Program-made: the position numbers and the translations under genes
The notes under the pieces: generated by a model
Database searches by the model: none
Told to the model about the DNA's origin: nothing
The model's input: only the letters and a program-made list of their open reading frames with translations
Part shown: in pieces, positions 10,836-23,857 of the stretch
Layout of the letters: each line of letters starts with the position of its first letter
Position numbering within the stretch: the stretch's first letter is position 1
NCBI GenBank assembly: GCA_002682825.1
Contig: NOKP01000002.1
Span: forward strand, 4,756,309 to 4,820,308
DNA: 64,000 bases
Direction: 5' to 3'
DNA from: Neonectria sp. B-13
Lineage: Eukaryota; Ascomycota; Sordariomycetes; Hypocreales; Nectriaceae

Positions 10836-11780
10836 CTATTCCGGCCTTCTTCTTCTCTGCCTCGCGAACATTGGTATCGGGGAATCGCCTGGGCCCTTCA
10901 GGCCCCCCAGCAACCAATCCGTCAACCCGACAAACTTTGCGCCGACGCCGCCCTCCCAATCGCCACCGGCTTGCGCCTGCTCGATGGTGTGGCTGAGGAT
11001 GCGCCCCTCGGCATCAAAGTCGAATATGAACAAGCCTGTGAAGGCCTTGTTGGGGTCGACGCCACGCCCGACCCAGGGTAGGGAATTGGCAATGGCGCTG
11101 ACGGTGCCGCGGCCGGAGGACAGGTTCGGCTCCTTGCGCTTTTCGCACCAGCGGACGACGAGTTGCTCGGGTATGGCGCCAGGGCGGCGGGGCAGGAACG
11201 TCAGAGGCTCCGAGGTCATGCGCTCGGCGAGGATCTCGAGGCGGACATTGCCAATGATGGGGACGCGGTTCCAGGCGATTGGCGAGGTCCAAAGGGCGGC
11301 GCGGTAAGCGACGCGGCCGGAGACGACGGGGAGATGGGGGTGGGTGGACGGGAAGAGGTGGAGAGAGATGTTGGGCGCGAGGATGTCGTGAGGGAGCGGG
11401 GATTGGAGGAGGGTCGGCAGTCGATCCTGGAGGACTCGTAGAGCTGAAGGCGAAGCGAATTAATCAGTATGTAGGTCGGATATTGTTTGCGGTCTCGGTG
11501 AGGGCAACATACTCTTTCCTAGCTTCGCCTTGTTGGGGTCGTTCGGCCCTTCGGCCCCGGCGCCAACCCACTTCAAGCCCGTCGCATCGAAGTAGGTCTG
11601 GGACAGAGGTTTGCGCTCGGCTCGGCGGGCATTATCACGGGAAGCTCGGGGTTGGGTGGAGGCGACCTGGGCCTTGGCTGGGCTGAAACGGGAGAGAGGG
11701 TGGCTCCGGACGAGCGAGGCGGGAGAGAGAGGGCGAGTCCGGCCGGGACGGCGGAGGGCGGAGCGGAAGGGCGCGGCCAT
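10836..11780 (-). CDS. Conserved-looking protein of unknown function, probable mitochondrial targeting
   Basis: Exons 11780-11513 and 11443-10836 (intron of 69 nt, GTATGT donor, TTCAG acceptor); 291 residues. The first about 40 residues are rich in Arg, Ala, Ser and Pro with no acid, like a mitochondrial presequence. The middle has structured segments (FDATGLKWVG; DILAPNISLHLFPSTHP; VSGRVAYRAALWTSPIAWNR). The C-terminal third includes FTGLFIFDFDAEGRILSHTIEQ, a pattern that recalls NTF2/SnoaL-like folds, followed by a short basic tail. I do not recognise a named family. The regular hydrophobic periodicity and clean splicing argue that it is real. Function is unknown; the mitochondrial location is inferred from the N-terminus only. 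Confidence 0.8.
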
Positions 11781-13432
11781 TGGTGGTCAGCGCAGCGGGT
11801 TGAGGAGCGTCATGGAATCCGGGAGACGAGGGTGAAGAACTCGTCACGCAGACCAAAGGCCAGATTTGCGTATCTAGCAAAGGTGGGCAGGTTTTTTCAC
11901 GGGCGGGTGTGAATGCGTAATGGATCGATGATGTTGGAGTTCAGTCCACTTGGGGCAACTTTTTGGGGGAGAGGGTAATGGGTAAAGCCGGGTTGGCTGG
12001 AAGGTCGCGATGGGCTGAGACGGAGTACCTCGAGAAGGAATTTTGGTGGGAGTAGGTGGGAGTTTGGCCTGGATGGTACATGGTGACGTGAAAAGCTGCT
12101 GGATTGACGGCTGGTTGGTTAGGTAGGTAGGTTCCGTACTGGTGAGCAGTTTGACAGTGCCACAGCGGCGGATTGTGGCGGGGCGGGCCCGAGAGGTACT
12201 AAGTTGGCAAGCTGGCAGGGCAAGCTCCGGTGGTGGGTTCTGCGAGGTGACGGGACGAACGGGTACGGGATCCACTGGACGCTGTTTTGCGTGGATGCAC
12301 ATGTGATTGATGCTTGGCTTGAGGCCTGTTTCTTCTTTGTGACAGCACCTGGTCTACAGTGCACTGGATGAGATGGGCATTACTTAGTGGGGCAAGATAA
12401 CGTCTTGTGGCACTCCGTCCAGGCCACGGGATGGCCTGGCAGGTGGTACAGGCACTGGCTGGTACTTGTTGCTGATGACAGTGACTGGGCCAGCCGGTCA
12501 TTTATAGCAGCCTCGGCTAGTGGGCAAGGGGAATGCCCAACTGACTGCCTGCCTGCATCCTGCCTGTAATTACTGTATGAACCATCTCTTCAGCCACATG
12601 ACTGCTCTGCACGCAAGGTCCTGTACAATACAGTGCAGAGCAGGATCATACCTAAGTTGGTTCACGTTCAAACGTCAGGTACCTACCTACCTCAGCCAGG
12701 CGGTTTCGTCACATGCACCAAGCCTCCGTTTGCATGCCAGGGGCTTAGATAGAGCACGAAGGTCTGAAATAAGTAGTGACATGTGTGCAGCACACTGTAG
12801 AGAGGAACCGGGAGTAGCAGACCTCGCTTGCCCCGCAGCACTTTGCATGTAAAGGAGAAAAGCCAGATCTTGTCAAGGCTGGCATCGGGGAACCATCGAG
12901 GCTTACTGACCTCCTGAAAGGCACAGCGGTTCATTTCCCTTCCATGGAAATACTGTACAGCTTCGATAGCGTCCACGTAAGGCACTTGAATGAACCCCAG
13001 GGGGGGGCCAGGACCGGGCTCCATTTTCCAGCATAAGCTACAGAATATTCGATTCGTACTGTACGGACTTGCACAGCCCTCTTTGGTTCGTCCCAGAACA
13101 GCCTGAAGAACCTCCCCGGTCCCGTGACCCGTCACCTGCCTCTCCACCGCTCCACCGCCCAGGCTGCTGCCGCCCCAGAAACCGGCCTCCCTCTCGCTGG
13201 TTTGCCGCGCTGGCGTTGCCTTGCGCTACGTTTACCTTTGTCTTCCTTAGCCTGACGTACTTTGAGCCTTCGCAGCCTGCGCTCACTTCCACTCTTCCAC
13301 CATCACCATCACCACGACCTCGTCTCCCATCGCCATCGCCATCCAAACCGATCGCCCTCGCCGACGTCTGCATCTCGTCTTATTTCCTCCCCAGATCCAC
13401 TCTCCGCCGCGACGCCCGCCGCTCCCGCCATC
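11781..13432. other. Divergent intergenic region
   Basis: Promoter region shared by the unknown mitochondrial-type gene (minus) and YPT1 (plus). The last about 350 bases before YPT1 are C/T-rich on the plus strand, as expected for its leader. No gene is supported. Confidence 0.6.
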
Positions 13433-14407
13433 ATGAACCCCGAGTAGTACGCCACTCCGCCTCCTTTGCGATAACCTCCTGACCCAACATCCGCTCTCAT
13501 GCTGACCCTCGCTCCAGAGTCCTCCTCCCATCCTCGTTGCGCCCGCCGCCCCTTGGCTCGCCTCGGAAGGCTCGTTTGCGATCTCGGATGCCCTCTCTAA
13601 CCCTCCTTCGCCTAGATATGACTATCTCTTCAAGCTCCTCCTCATCGGTGATTCCGGTGTAGGAAAGTCTTGCTTGCTGCTGCGATTTGCCGATGACACC
13701 TACACTGAGTCCTACATCTCCACCATCGGTGTCGATTTCGTACGTCCTTCCCCGCCATATTTTCTGAACTTCCCCGCCGAACCACGCCATTGCTGATACT
13801 TTGTTTCAGAAAATCCGAACGATAGAGCTCGATGGAAAGACGGTCAAGCTGCAGATTGTACGTTTGATCCCCCGGCGCATCGCCTCTTCGCCATCAATTT
13901 ACTGACAATGGCCTTCTCCGCAGTGGGATACTGCTGGCCAAGAACGATTCCGAACCATCACCTCTTCCTACTACCGTGGTGCCCACGGCATCTGCGTCGT
14001 CTACGATGTCACCGACATGGACTCCTTCAACAACGTCAAGCAATGGCTCCAGGAGATTGACCGATACGCCACCGAGGGCGTCAACAAGCTGCTGGTCGGT
14101 AACAAGAGCGATATGTCGGATAAGAAGGTCGTCGAGTACTCAGTCGCCAAGGTGAGTCGTCTCTCGTTTAGTTGCGTCCTGGACCCGGCCGCTAACATTT
14201 GATGTCTAGGAATTTGCCGACAGCTTGGGCATCCCCTTCCTTGAGACCTCTGCCAAGAACGCCAGCAACGTCGAGCAGGCCTTCCTGACCATGGCCCGCC
14301 AGATTAAGGAGCGCATGGGCACCACCACGGCCAACAACACGAAACCCAGCGTGCAAGTCGGCCAGGGCCAGGGCGTCGGCCCCTCGGCCAACAACGGCTG
14401 CTGCTAA
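13433..14407 (+). CDS. YPT1: Rab-family GTPase Ypt1/Rab1
   Basis: GTPase controlling ER-to-Golgi transport and early autophagosome formation. Exons 13433-13443, 13616-13739, 13810-13857, 13924-14151, 14210-14407; 202 residues, the normal length. The protein begins MNPEYDYLFK, then carries the P-loop GDSGVGKS (15-22), switch I with [24 protein letters not shown] and ETSAK. It ends in two cysteines (201-202), the double geranylgeranylation site of this Rab class. The first coding exon is only 11 nt, so the start methionine is separated from the GTPase fold by a 172-nt intron. All five exons join in frame and reproduce a near-canonical Ypt1 sequence. Confidence 0.97.
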
Positions 14408-15978
14408 ACGCCCTCATGACCACCATTTCGAGGCGAAGCAGGATGACGGAGTACGACTGGAATAGGGCAATGCTAGGGACATGATCGGCCGGGTTCAATG
14501 ACGATTTTTGCTTTCCCCATTTGCTCTTCGCCCCCCTTCTGCGCATAGACCAAATCATGTTCACTTGGATCTCGCTCTCCATCCAACGCAGATCACGGCA
14601 CTTTCCCCCTTGGCATTTGGAAGACGTTATTTTTATTTCGGGTCGACCGCGCGGAAATCCTCGACCAGATCGGAGGGCCACGAAGCAACGCGGGTAGGAA
14701 GGGATTTGAGGGATTCTGGGGAAGGGTGCGCAACAGACACGATAATGGCAATTTTCAACACAAACGACTGAGGGTGCGTGCTGTGCGAGTGTATTTTCTC
14801 TTTCTGTTTTACGGAATTTGAAACTTTAGGGAGATCTTACTGCACGAGACTTCTCGCCAACGCCACTGTCGTCCATCGTCCCTGGTTATTGACGGTTCTT
14901 TCTTTGTCTGCCTCTGGTCACGCACACTCTTCTCCAAGAGGCCCTGCCTGCTTTGGTTTTCTAGATTGGTTCATTGGCTTCCCCTCCCTCCTTTGTTGTC
15001 GTGGTTTTTGCTTCACTCGTTTCCCCTAACTTGATTCGATTCGTTTTTGTTATGCTAGGGGAGAGGGATTCGGGATTATTTGGTTTATTGTCAATTATTG
15101 GAACTTGTGTTTTTGATATCTTCGTCTTGACTTTTGGCCCTTGGTTTTTTTTTGCTGCGTGTACGCGAGGATGGAGCATTCTTAATACAGGCGGGATATT
15201 CTCTTCATTTAGACCTGCCCTGTCCCTTCCCCTGTCCCTGTCTGTGCTGTTTCTTGATCAATACATTCGCCTTGGAAATACTCTATGGACCTGGCCCTGC
15301 TGATGTTTCCCTATCATGTGGTGTGACGTGATTTGCTACCTTGATTCCGTGCCTTTCTGTCGGCGAGTAGGGGCTGCTTCGACTCGGCTGCGGCTTAGGT
15401 TTAAGGCAGCACGCGCTTGCTACGTAGCACGCACGACATAGATGGAAATGAAACCCGGACGAGTACGGGGTGTTCGCATTGCAGACCGTGAATTGCCTCA
15501 CCCTGAGGTCACGATGATTGCCGTGGTTGTGGTGATTGATATTTCATGCATCCATTACATACATAGTTGCATTTTATTTCACATTGATAGAGACTCGAAC
15601 CTGATCTTTCGGATATTAGACGGAAAGTACCAGCTAGAAATCACTTTGTTCTCAATGAAACAATCAAGAACCATTAAAGCTCTCAAACAAGCGTGATCGC
15701 ATTTCGAGCCGTGTGAAGCTAAGGGATAAAGATACACTTAGAAAATGGATAAGCAACTTCAACAAATAGCACAAATATTAGTATCCCATCACAATGAACC
15801 TCAAACACGGTGATTTCCCCCCCTGCCCTGAGTCCCTTGGGTATCGACTCAGTTTTCCGGCCCTTGGTAGAACATGTAAGAAAATGTGCCTCGACGGGGC
15901 AGTGTCATCAATCGTTAGACCAAGAACGGCCAGACAAGTTGTTTGCAAATACAGCGGTAAGAAAAAAGAAAAAGGCTC
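14408..15978. other. Convergent intergenic region
   Basis: 3' flanks of YPT1 (plus) and of the 993-residue orphan gene (minus). T-rich stretches at 14780-15150 fit a long YPT1 3' UTR. No gene is supported. A B-box-like heptamer at 15592-15600 (minus) does not fold into a tRNA T-arm. Confidence 0.6.
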
Positions 15979-18900
15979 TTAAGCGAGTCCTAGGAACTTG
16001 AGCGCCTTGCGGCTGTTGCCCTTGCGAATCTCTGGCCTTTTCACCAGGGTGGGCATAATCCGTCTGTCTTCCTGGTCCCAGTCGCTATCACTTAAATCGA
16101 AGCTGAGAATCGACTCGCAATCAACGGTCGACGGCTTGCGTCGTGACTTACTCCTGCCAATTCTACTCCTTATCGACTTGGAGGTCTTGACAGTTTCAGC
16201 AATAGATCCCGCCCTCGATGAGATCGGGGGCGACCCGAGTCTTGGAATGAGACCCGGGGACCAAGCTGGGCTCTGCGGCCCGGAGGCCACCCGAGGGAAG
16301 GGGGAAAATGTCCCTGGCAACGGTGCTAGACGAGTCTTATCCTTCTTTGGCGTCATCCTCTTTGGTGACTCAGGAGTATAGAATGGAGAGATATCATAGA
16401 GGATCTTCAAGACCGTAGAGATAAAAGTCGCGATTTCTGATTCGCTCGCAGTTGAAGTAAGAAGGAAGTTGGCCTTCGATACAGTTATATCGTAGGATGG
16501 TCCAGATGGCGCCAGAGATGCTCCATACCGGCCTGTGTACCCCTGGTCGGGAGTGTTAATGGAACATGTCCCACGGAGGTTGGTGAACGGCAGGTCCTTG
16601 CTACTGGAATCGACGATTTGAGCAACCTTCATGAGATCAACTCCGACGAGCTTTTGCAAGGCCATCATGGTGGGGAGATGCTCCTGGGGATATTCCAGGA
16701 GAAGGAACCTGACCTCCGAGTGAAGGGCGAGGTACGTCTCAAGATGAGGCACGATGAGGGTTGCCAGCAGGTACGGGTTGGCAAATGGGTTATCGTGTGT
16801 CTGGTTGGTTAGGGGTTGGGCTGTGAATGCCTGCATAGCATTGGCAAGCAGATATCTAAAGAAAACAATGTTAACCTGGGAAGGCAAAAACTGGATCGAG
16901 GGCTATGACATACCTGAAGTCTAGCTTTCCACTGCGACTAATGCCACTCGTCTTGGTTCCAAGTTTCTCCAACTGACCGATGATGGCAGAGGCATAATCT
17001 TTCTTGACACCTCGTTGGGCCCCGATAGCCAAGATCTGATCCATTCTGCGGTTGTTTTCCTGGGTGCTATCCGGCTCGGATTGTCGGAATATTGGCCTCC
17101 AGAGCCCTTCAAGCTCAGGGAGAAGCGGGAACTGGAACTGACGGTAGCCCTGAGTTTCTGGCGGGAAATAATCCTTCAGGACCGAGCGTAGTGAGTTCTG
17201 AATGGTGACAGGAGTTTGTTGGCTGGTGATGTTGAACTCATGAATCTTCTCATCCGCTTCTGCGACAGAATGTGGAGGTGTATGGGCTGGCGTTGGTGGT
17301 CGTTCAACCTTCAGGGTGAGCATCTTCTTCAATGGCTTCGCTGTTTGGGGCTTTGTCTGGGGCCATGCAGGTTGCACGTAGGCAAAGGGGTCATAGTCCT
17401 CGGTGTAACTGCTGCGAGGGATGGCTTCCACATCAGACTCTTGGAATGAATCGTCTCCATAGTTATGTTCCTCAAGGGTCTGAGACTGAGGCGTGCTAGG
17501 AGCTGGAGTTCGAACTTCGTCAGCTTCGGAGGCGGCCGAGGAGTGAGAGACAATGGGGTAGTTGCCAACTCCGAGGCCCCGGACGACCGAGTCAAAAAGA
17601 ACATCCGGCACCTCGTCCTTGAAGACTACAACGAGATCCTCCAAGAAGGGAAAAACTGGCTTGAAGAACTCCTCGTGCTCGGACATCTCCTCAGCATCTG
17701 TACCTCGGTCGACGTACGAGGCCCTCGCCGGCTTTTGCTTCTTCTCAAACGGAACAGAAGCCATTTTGACAATTGCCCGATTTGATCTCACAACAATGTT
17801 TCGCGGCCCCCCAATGTAACTCAGTCGGCTAGGCCGAGAGTCCTTAGCACTTGTGATGACCATGCATGAATGTCTGCGAGCTTTCGATGTTGTCTCTTGC
17901 TCGAAATCGAACCCCGGCTCCCTTTCCGGCTCTGTCGTGTCTGACGGGATGCATAGATCCCGGTATTTGGGAGCGACAGGGTAGATTCGGTCGAGCGATT
18001 TGACTCTCGTCAACGTAGCCCTGCGACCGGAGAGACGCAGGTCCAAGAGTGATGCCTCGCCGTACACGACATTATCTGTGGAACGGATACCGAACACATC
18101 GGATCTTGGAGTGAAGACTTCAGGACCAAGAGGCGCCTGCGCCACAAGAGCTGCATATGCCTCGCCAATGCAGCTGGGTGATCCGGGGTAGGACAGGCTA
18201 GGGGAAGGCGGCAGAAGATTCGTGAACCCGGGGAAAACCGCATCAGAGGGCCTTTCGTAATGTTTGATGGCAAACATTGATGACCGAGAGGCACGAGAAC
18301 TTCGCTTAGAGTAGGCCTCCTCGATTGCCTCCTCGCACAAACTCTCTGTGTCTTCTGGCTGGCTTTGGGCGCCAAAGACAAAGAAGGGAGCGGCGTCACC
18401 GAAACTATCGGCGTAACCATACAGCGGTAGGCTGTTGCTTCGGGGGCGGAAGACTCCGGTCAAGTCCATGTCGTTGTTGGGCTGCAGGCTCGCAGTCTGT
18501 CGGTCTAAAGCATCGGCAGCTCGCATCGCTCTGGTTATGGGGTCCTCGAGCTCCTCGTTGAAATCGTGGTCGCCGAAGTACTCGAAAGTGTTTCTTCTCC
18601 TCCAATCTCTAGCTGGGTTCTCGATGCCAGCCACACCGTCCTTGATCAAGTGGTTGAAGATGGCCTCGGCCTGGTTGTAATCTCCGTGAGTCTCGTGTTG
18701 CATGATGGCCTTGATACACAAGACCTGTGCACCCAGAGTACCGCCGTTCATGAAAACTAGGCGCTTGCTGTTGGGGGTCGACCCTTGTAGGAAAGTCTGA
18801 GCAGCTTGGTTCCGGGCAACCAGGGCATCGTGTGTCTTTTTGGCGTATATACGAGCATCGAAGCATTCCTCACGGTCATCGTTCGAAACATAATTTTGAA

Positions 18901-19018
18901 TGCTCGGAAGAATGAGAACCTGTGGAGAAGTGGGGAGCAACCGTAGTTGTGTCGATATTGTCTCAGCATGGCCCTCGAATGCGACGATGCTTCCCAGGAA
19001 TCCCTTGCCGGTTGCCAT
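15979..19018 (-). CDS. Large fungal protein of unknown function ('gastric mucin-like' type)
   Basis: Exons 19018-16914 and 16855-15979, with one 58-nt intron (GTATGT donor, TTTAG acceptor) joining ...KLDFR|YLLANAMQAF; 993 residues. The N-terminal about 160 residues look globular (MATGKGFLGSIVAFEGHAET; RIYAKKTHDALVARNQAAQTF). A long middle, about 170-640, is rich in Ser/Pro/Glu and probably disordered. A second ordered part, about 640-860, includes FPLLPELEGLWRPIFRQSE and LATLIVPHLETYLALHSEVRFLLLEYPQEHLPT. The last about 130 residues are basic, Ser/Pro-rich, with a run of Arg/Lys resembling a nuclear signal. From memory, proteins like this are labelled 'gastric mucin-like' in filamentous ascomycetes; that name carries no functional meaning. 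The role is unknown. Confidence 0.88.
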
Positions 19019-22000
19019 GGTGCGTGTGAGACGTGGGCCGTCTGAATCGGGTGGGCGCAGAAGGGAGAAGACTGCAGGTATCGAGGACTGAGGTGTTGAT
19101 AAAATAGAGTATACCTAAAGGGATGCTGGATATCCTGAGCGTTTGAGTGGTGGGAGGAATGTGAAAAAGAAGGGAGGATTAAACGTTCAGGTCCGGTGCA
19201 GTGTGTGCATGTCGAACGGACGGTGAATGCAGACTGAGGCGGCGGTGATGCTAAACCCACGGGAGCATAATCCCGAGTGAGCACCCTGAGGAGATAGCCT
19301 CACAGGGAGAGGAAGCGGGACGAAGAGAGAAGAGGAGGAAAGAAAGCGAAGCCAGTTGCCACACGCGAAGCGAGGAAGATGTGAATGAGGAAGAAAAAGA
19401 AAGGCGGATGGAGGCACTTGAAAGGCGAGTGTCATCCAGGCGAGTAGGAATGAGGAAGGAGCGCCCTGGCAACTTGCTATTAGTATACCTTATGGAGGCA
19501 AGACGGCAGGAGCAGTGACGCAACCCGTTTGCGTCTGGCAGGCGCTTTCAGATCTGTCTCTTCTCTTCACAGTCTACCTCGCGCTCCTCGCTTCACGCTC
19601 CACGTCCGTTCAAACCTTGCAACGGGCCACTACTGCACCCGGACGCAAGCCACTCATGGGGAATTGGCGTATCCGTTGCAATCCTCAAGGGCTCGACGGA
19701 TGCAACGGGCCGGCATTGGCCAGTGGCCACGAACTCGACGGCAAACCAACCAGTAGCGAAGTTCCTTTTTGCTACTCCGTAGAGCCTAGCAGTGATTCGA
19801 CGACCCTTGCAGCTTGCGACTTGCTCGCCTGCCATGGGTCTGACCGGATACGTGGATACCGGCAGCAGGCTGTGGCAGCGGCGTCGGCGTTGGCGTCGGA
19901 AGGCCAGCACAAAGCACAAAGCACGAAGCACGAAACTACGAACGGCTAGCCAGCCAGCCAAGAACAACCTCGATTGCACGTCGTCAGAAAGCAGGGTCTT
20001 GCATGCGCCCTGAGCCACAGCGGCAGTTTGCACGACCAGAATCCACCAGAGTCTAGCCTATCCCACGGCTAGATCGCACTTGGAGACCAGGGGGGGCAGG
20101 ACAAGGGGGCGACGAGGGCATCCACCAGGGGACAGCCGCACCGTGGAGCAAGGGAGGAGTCCAATCCCCACGATGCTAGCTCCCCCAATGCTGGCCTGTG
20201 GACTGGGTATCCTGGTGTCTTCATGGGCCTGGGTTACGGGTAATTTCTGTGCTATCTTGCTGGCTGTGTTGACGGAACCCCAATCCTCATCGTTTGTACG
20301 AAGTACACTGACGCTTGTGTAGGTCATGGCGACTTACATGGTCGCTCCGACCTGCCTCCGACCTGTCCCCAACCATTGTCCGGCCCGTCCTTGGCCTGTC
20401 TTCCCGATCCTCACCATGGACCTCGTCCCGGTCTTCAAGAATACCTGCAAGTGGGAAGGGACGATTTTGTCTCAGGCCACCGAAGCTTGGGCTCCCACCA
20501 ACTTCCTGCATGCGCCGTTGCACCGCGCGGCCTCAAGTTCAAGACATGTCTGACCTCATGCGTCGAGGAACCACAACGTGTGGCGATGGCATTCAGGGCC
20601 GATTGTCGACTGTTCCTGGACCCAACTGCATACCAGAACAGCACACATTTGTACCGACTTGCACACGACGTGAGGCATGAATGGAGATTGCCGCCCCTCG
20701 TGTTTGGTTGCTCCGTAATTGGGATGTGATGTTTGCCTTAGAGCCCATTATCACCAGTGCCACTAACCAAGGTACCTCGAGACTAGCGGAAAAGCAAGTC
20801 GACCGCGGCCATTATCCTTGGTCCCCGTCGATAGGCCAACAAGTGCGCTTCACCCCCCAAACCAACTCAGGAGCCAAGGCCCAAGGGTTAGGATATTCTG
20901 CTGGGCGAATCATGCCCCTGATTCCTCCACTCCACAATTAGAGTGGATGTGCTACCGAACCTCGACCTGGACAAGGGAGCCTCATCTGTCCTGTCCAAGA
21001 CCTGCGATCTACGTTGCATATCGGGGTCAAGTCTCAAACCGTCCACGAGTTCCGCAATCGCTTTGCACCAGCTTATTAAGCTCCGTGCTTTCAGCGTCGA
21101 TCGGCATCCAACACGCGATGGCGTCGGCAACAGCCTCGTCTACGGCAATGGCAGCGATGATCACGACAACTATCACATCCCAGCACATTGTGGCGTCCTT
21201 TACTGTGATTGCGCCGCATTGTGACGAGTTTGCTAGAGGGTGGGCTGCGGAGCTGAGAAGCTCCTCATTTCAAGGCTATCTTGCTCAGCCAGTCCCGATT
21301 TACATCGGGTGCTACCTTGGCTGCGTTTCACTTAGATGTAGGAAGCTATTCCAAGTGTTCGCTCGGCGCGGCTGTTTCCCTTCCCCACCCGTAATGTTTG
21401 CTCGCACTGCCAGGGTAGGCGAGGACAAGCCAGTAAACCGGGATATTCCCGTCACCTCACAAGCCACGAGCAAGGCGCCGCCGTTCCCACCGCTCACCTC
21501 TCCGCATTCATCATCCACAGTAACCAGGACTTGAGAGGAGTGGTTGTCTCTCAGGCTCAATGCCGTCGTTCGTAGTAGTTTGCAACGCTGGGGGGAGTTT
21601 TGGGTGCAACCGACGCTGGGTGGTGCGTTTGAGGTTTCGCTGGACTATGAGACAGCTACTCAATGCGTCTCTTTCGGTAGAGCACCGACAATGATGCAAG
21701 GAACTACGTCAACGAAAGGATAGACCTATCCACGCAGTGGACAGCCCGCTGTCCTTCTTCCCGGCATGATTGCTCTATCACTGACGCTTGGGATGTCGGC
21801 GTTCCTCGACCCTGGTTAGCGGCCGGCAGTTTGTAGTTCATTCTACCGGCCCGCTGTTCTGGGCCTCAGCTGTCTCTGGATAACCGCCTTTGGGACTAGC
21901 TCATTGCCAGACGCTGGCTGTCTTTGGAAATTCAGCTGGCTAGTTGGGACTCCGGTTACGCGCCTCGACAAAGACCGACCACGAACAGTATTGTGCTGAT

Positions 22001-23857
22001 GCTTGCTCTAGTGAGGCAGAGTCTGCAGAAACACAACGTCAAACACAAATCGATCAGCAAGCTGCCAATGCCATACTCGGCATGGTTCCCTTCCCGCCCT
22101 CACACACTACTATCTAACCTTTGAACCCCCTTTCATAATTCCACAATTCCTCTGCCAATGAGCCAGCGTGACCCTGTCCCGCCCAGGATCCAGGGGTTTG
22201 GCCGGCCGCGCCAGTTGTGCTTAGCTCATGGACCTCTGGCCTGGATTACATCCTCTAAACCCCATTGCTGCTTGTTTGGGAGAACCAGCTCATCAAGGGG
22301 CATGGCCTCCTGCAGTGAACCGATGGACAAGTGTTCGTGACCAGGTGCGGCTTTCAACGTCAACTAAGGACGTAAGCTTACAAAATTGAGTGGAAACTTC
22401 TTGGAATACGACCCCCAGTTTGGCGATCGAGATCCGATGGCTTGGATGTACGCTGCATATTGCAGATGTGATCTCCAGTCGATACGCGATCGTACAGCGT
22501 AGCATTGACGGCACGTGTGCAATTGCGGGAACCGACAACAGGAAGAAGAAAAGAAAATCCAGAGAGTTTTCATCGCAATCAAGCACCGAGGCCCGCTTGT
22601 CATGGCGGTATTCAGTGCTGGATCTGACGCCGGGATGAACAACCCTGTTGTTTTCTCTCTCCGTATACTGGAAATTACGACCGGATGACACAGTTGGGGT
22701 GTTTGTGTGTTGTGTTACACTCAGGATCCTATTCGGAAGCACTTAAATTGGACACGACAGCAGTACAGCAGTGTCGCCGCTGGCTCGTGGATTCCCATTG
22801 GTAAGACGCGCAACTCTGCCCACGCGTACGGAGTACAAAGCGATTCATACGTTGTTGATACCGCGGAATGTACGAAGCACTTGGAACATGCCGACGATTT
22901 CACCAACGCAATCTTACAGGAAAAGCAAAGTGTTCGTGATGGGGATCATTCTCGGTTGCAAGTGCAAACAGACCTGGCCAGCCAGCCTCATCGCTCAGGT
23001 TGACACACCAACAAAAAGCAAAGTGAGAAAGAACAAGAAGCAATTGCCCGGGTCCAAGGCTTCGAGCCGTGTGGCTGGGAACACATCCCCCATTGACCTA
23101 ATGTAGGTTTTACTCGCAATGCCGTGGGGGAGGATGACATGGCGGTCACTCAGCTCTGTCACTTGTGACAGCAGTCGATAATCCAATCAACCGCCGCACA
23201 TTCTAATGGAAGACCCAAGAATGGTCAAGCCAGATCACATCGACCCCCGGCTTGGAAAGTTTGCTACCTGTTTCTTTGGCCCTGGTCGGATCGCCAGCGC
23301 CCGAAAGTTTACGGTACAGTATCCGTATCTCGGCCACGGCTAGCACGAGGCCTCGTGGAAAACACCGAGAAGAAATCCCTGCAAGGGCATAGTAGATCAA
23401 CGCTCAAGTAATTTTTGTGGTGGGTTTCTTGCAGCGCGATGGGGCTTGAAAACGAGTTGTCGGGTAGCACCTCGTGGAGCCACGCTGAGCATGCGTGACC
23501 AACGGTGCTCTGTTCTAGATTACGGGATCTTCCCGCTTGTCCTGTTTATTCCAGAGGTCAATATGGCTTTCGTCAGGGGATCTAAGACATGTTTCATTGC
23601 TGTTGTGCTGCCATGGGCTACTCTCATGTCGGTTGGTGATACAGCGAGAGCAGATGCGTCTGTAACCGCCAAAGCTGAGGCTGACAGAGTTGAGCTGAAC
23701 TTGGGTTGTACATGTGCGACGGCTCCGGAACGGTCTTGAAGCAAGCCTCAGGGGTAGACTGCAAAATTAAGTCACGGCACACGAGGCGAGACTTTGGCGA
23801 TTCGGAGGGGTTTCACGCGCCCCCGTGGATAAGAGTTCCTTGTTGGCCCCCTTTGAC
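19019..23857. other. Intergenic region, no supported gene (4.8 kb)
   Basis: Holds the promoter of the 993-residue orphan gene and, at its right end, the 3' flank of the WD40 gene. Many open frames of 60-240 codons occur on both strands, none with recognisable domains or consistent splice signals. I see no transposon open frame or terminal repeats. A short imperfect AGCACAAAGC-type repeat sits near 19905-19935. Confidence 0.55.

Noticed and set aside
15592..15600. B-box-like GGTTCGAGT on the minus strand, as in a tRNA gene
   Set aside because: The flanking bases do not form a T-stem (three of five pairs fail), and no matching acceptor stem or A-box is present.
23563..23739. 58-codon plus-strand ORF with a hydrophobic start (MAFVRGSKTC...)
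   Set aside because: No homology, weak signal-peptide character and no splice or promoter support; frames of this length are common by chance in this GC-rich sequence.
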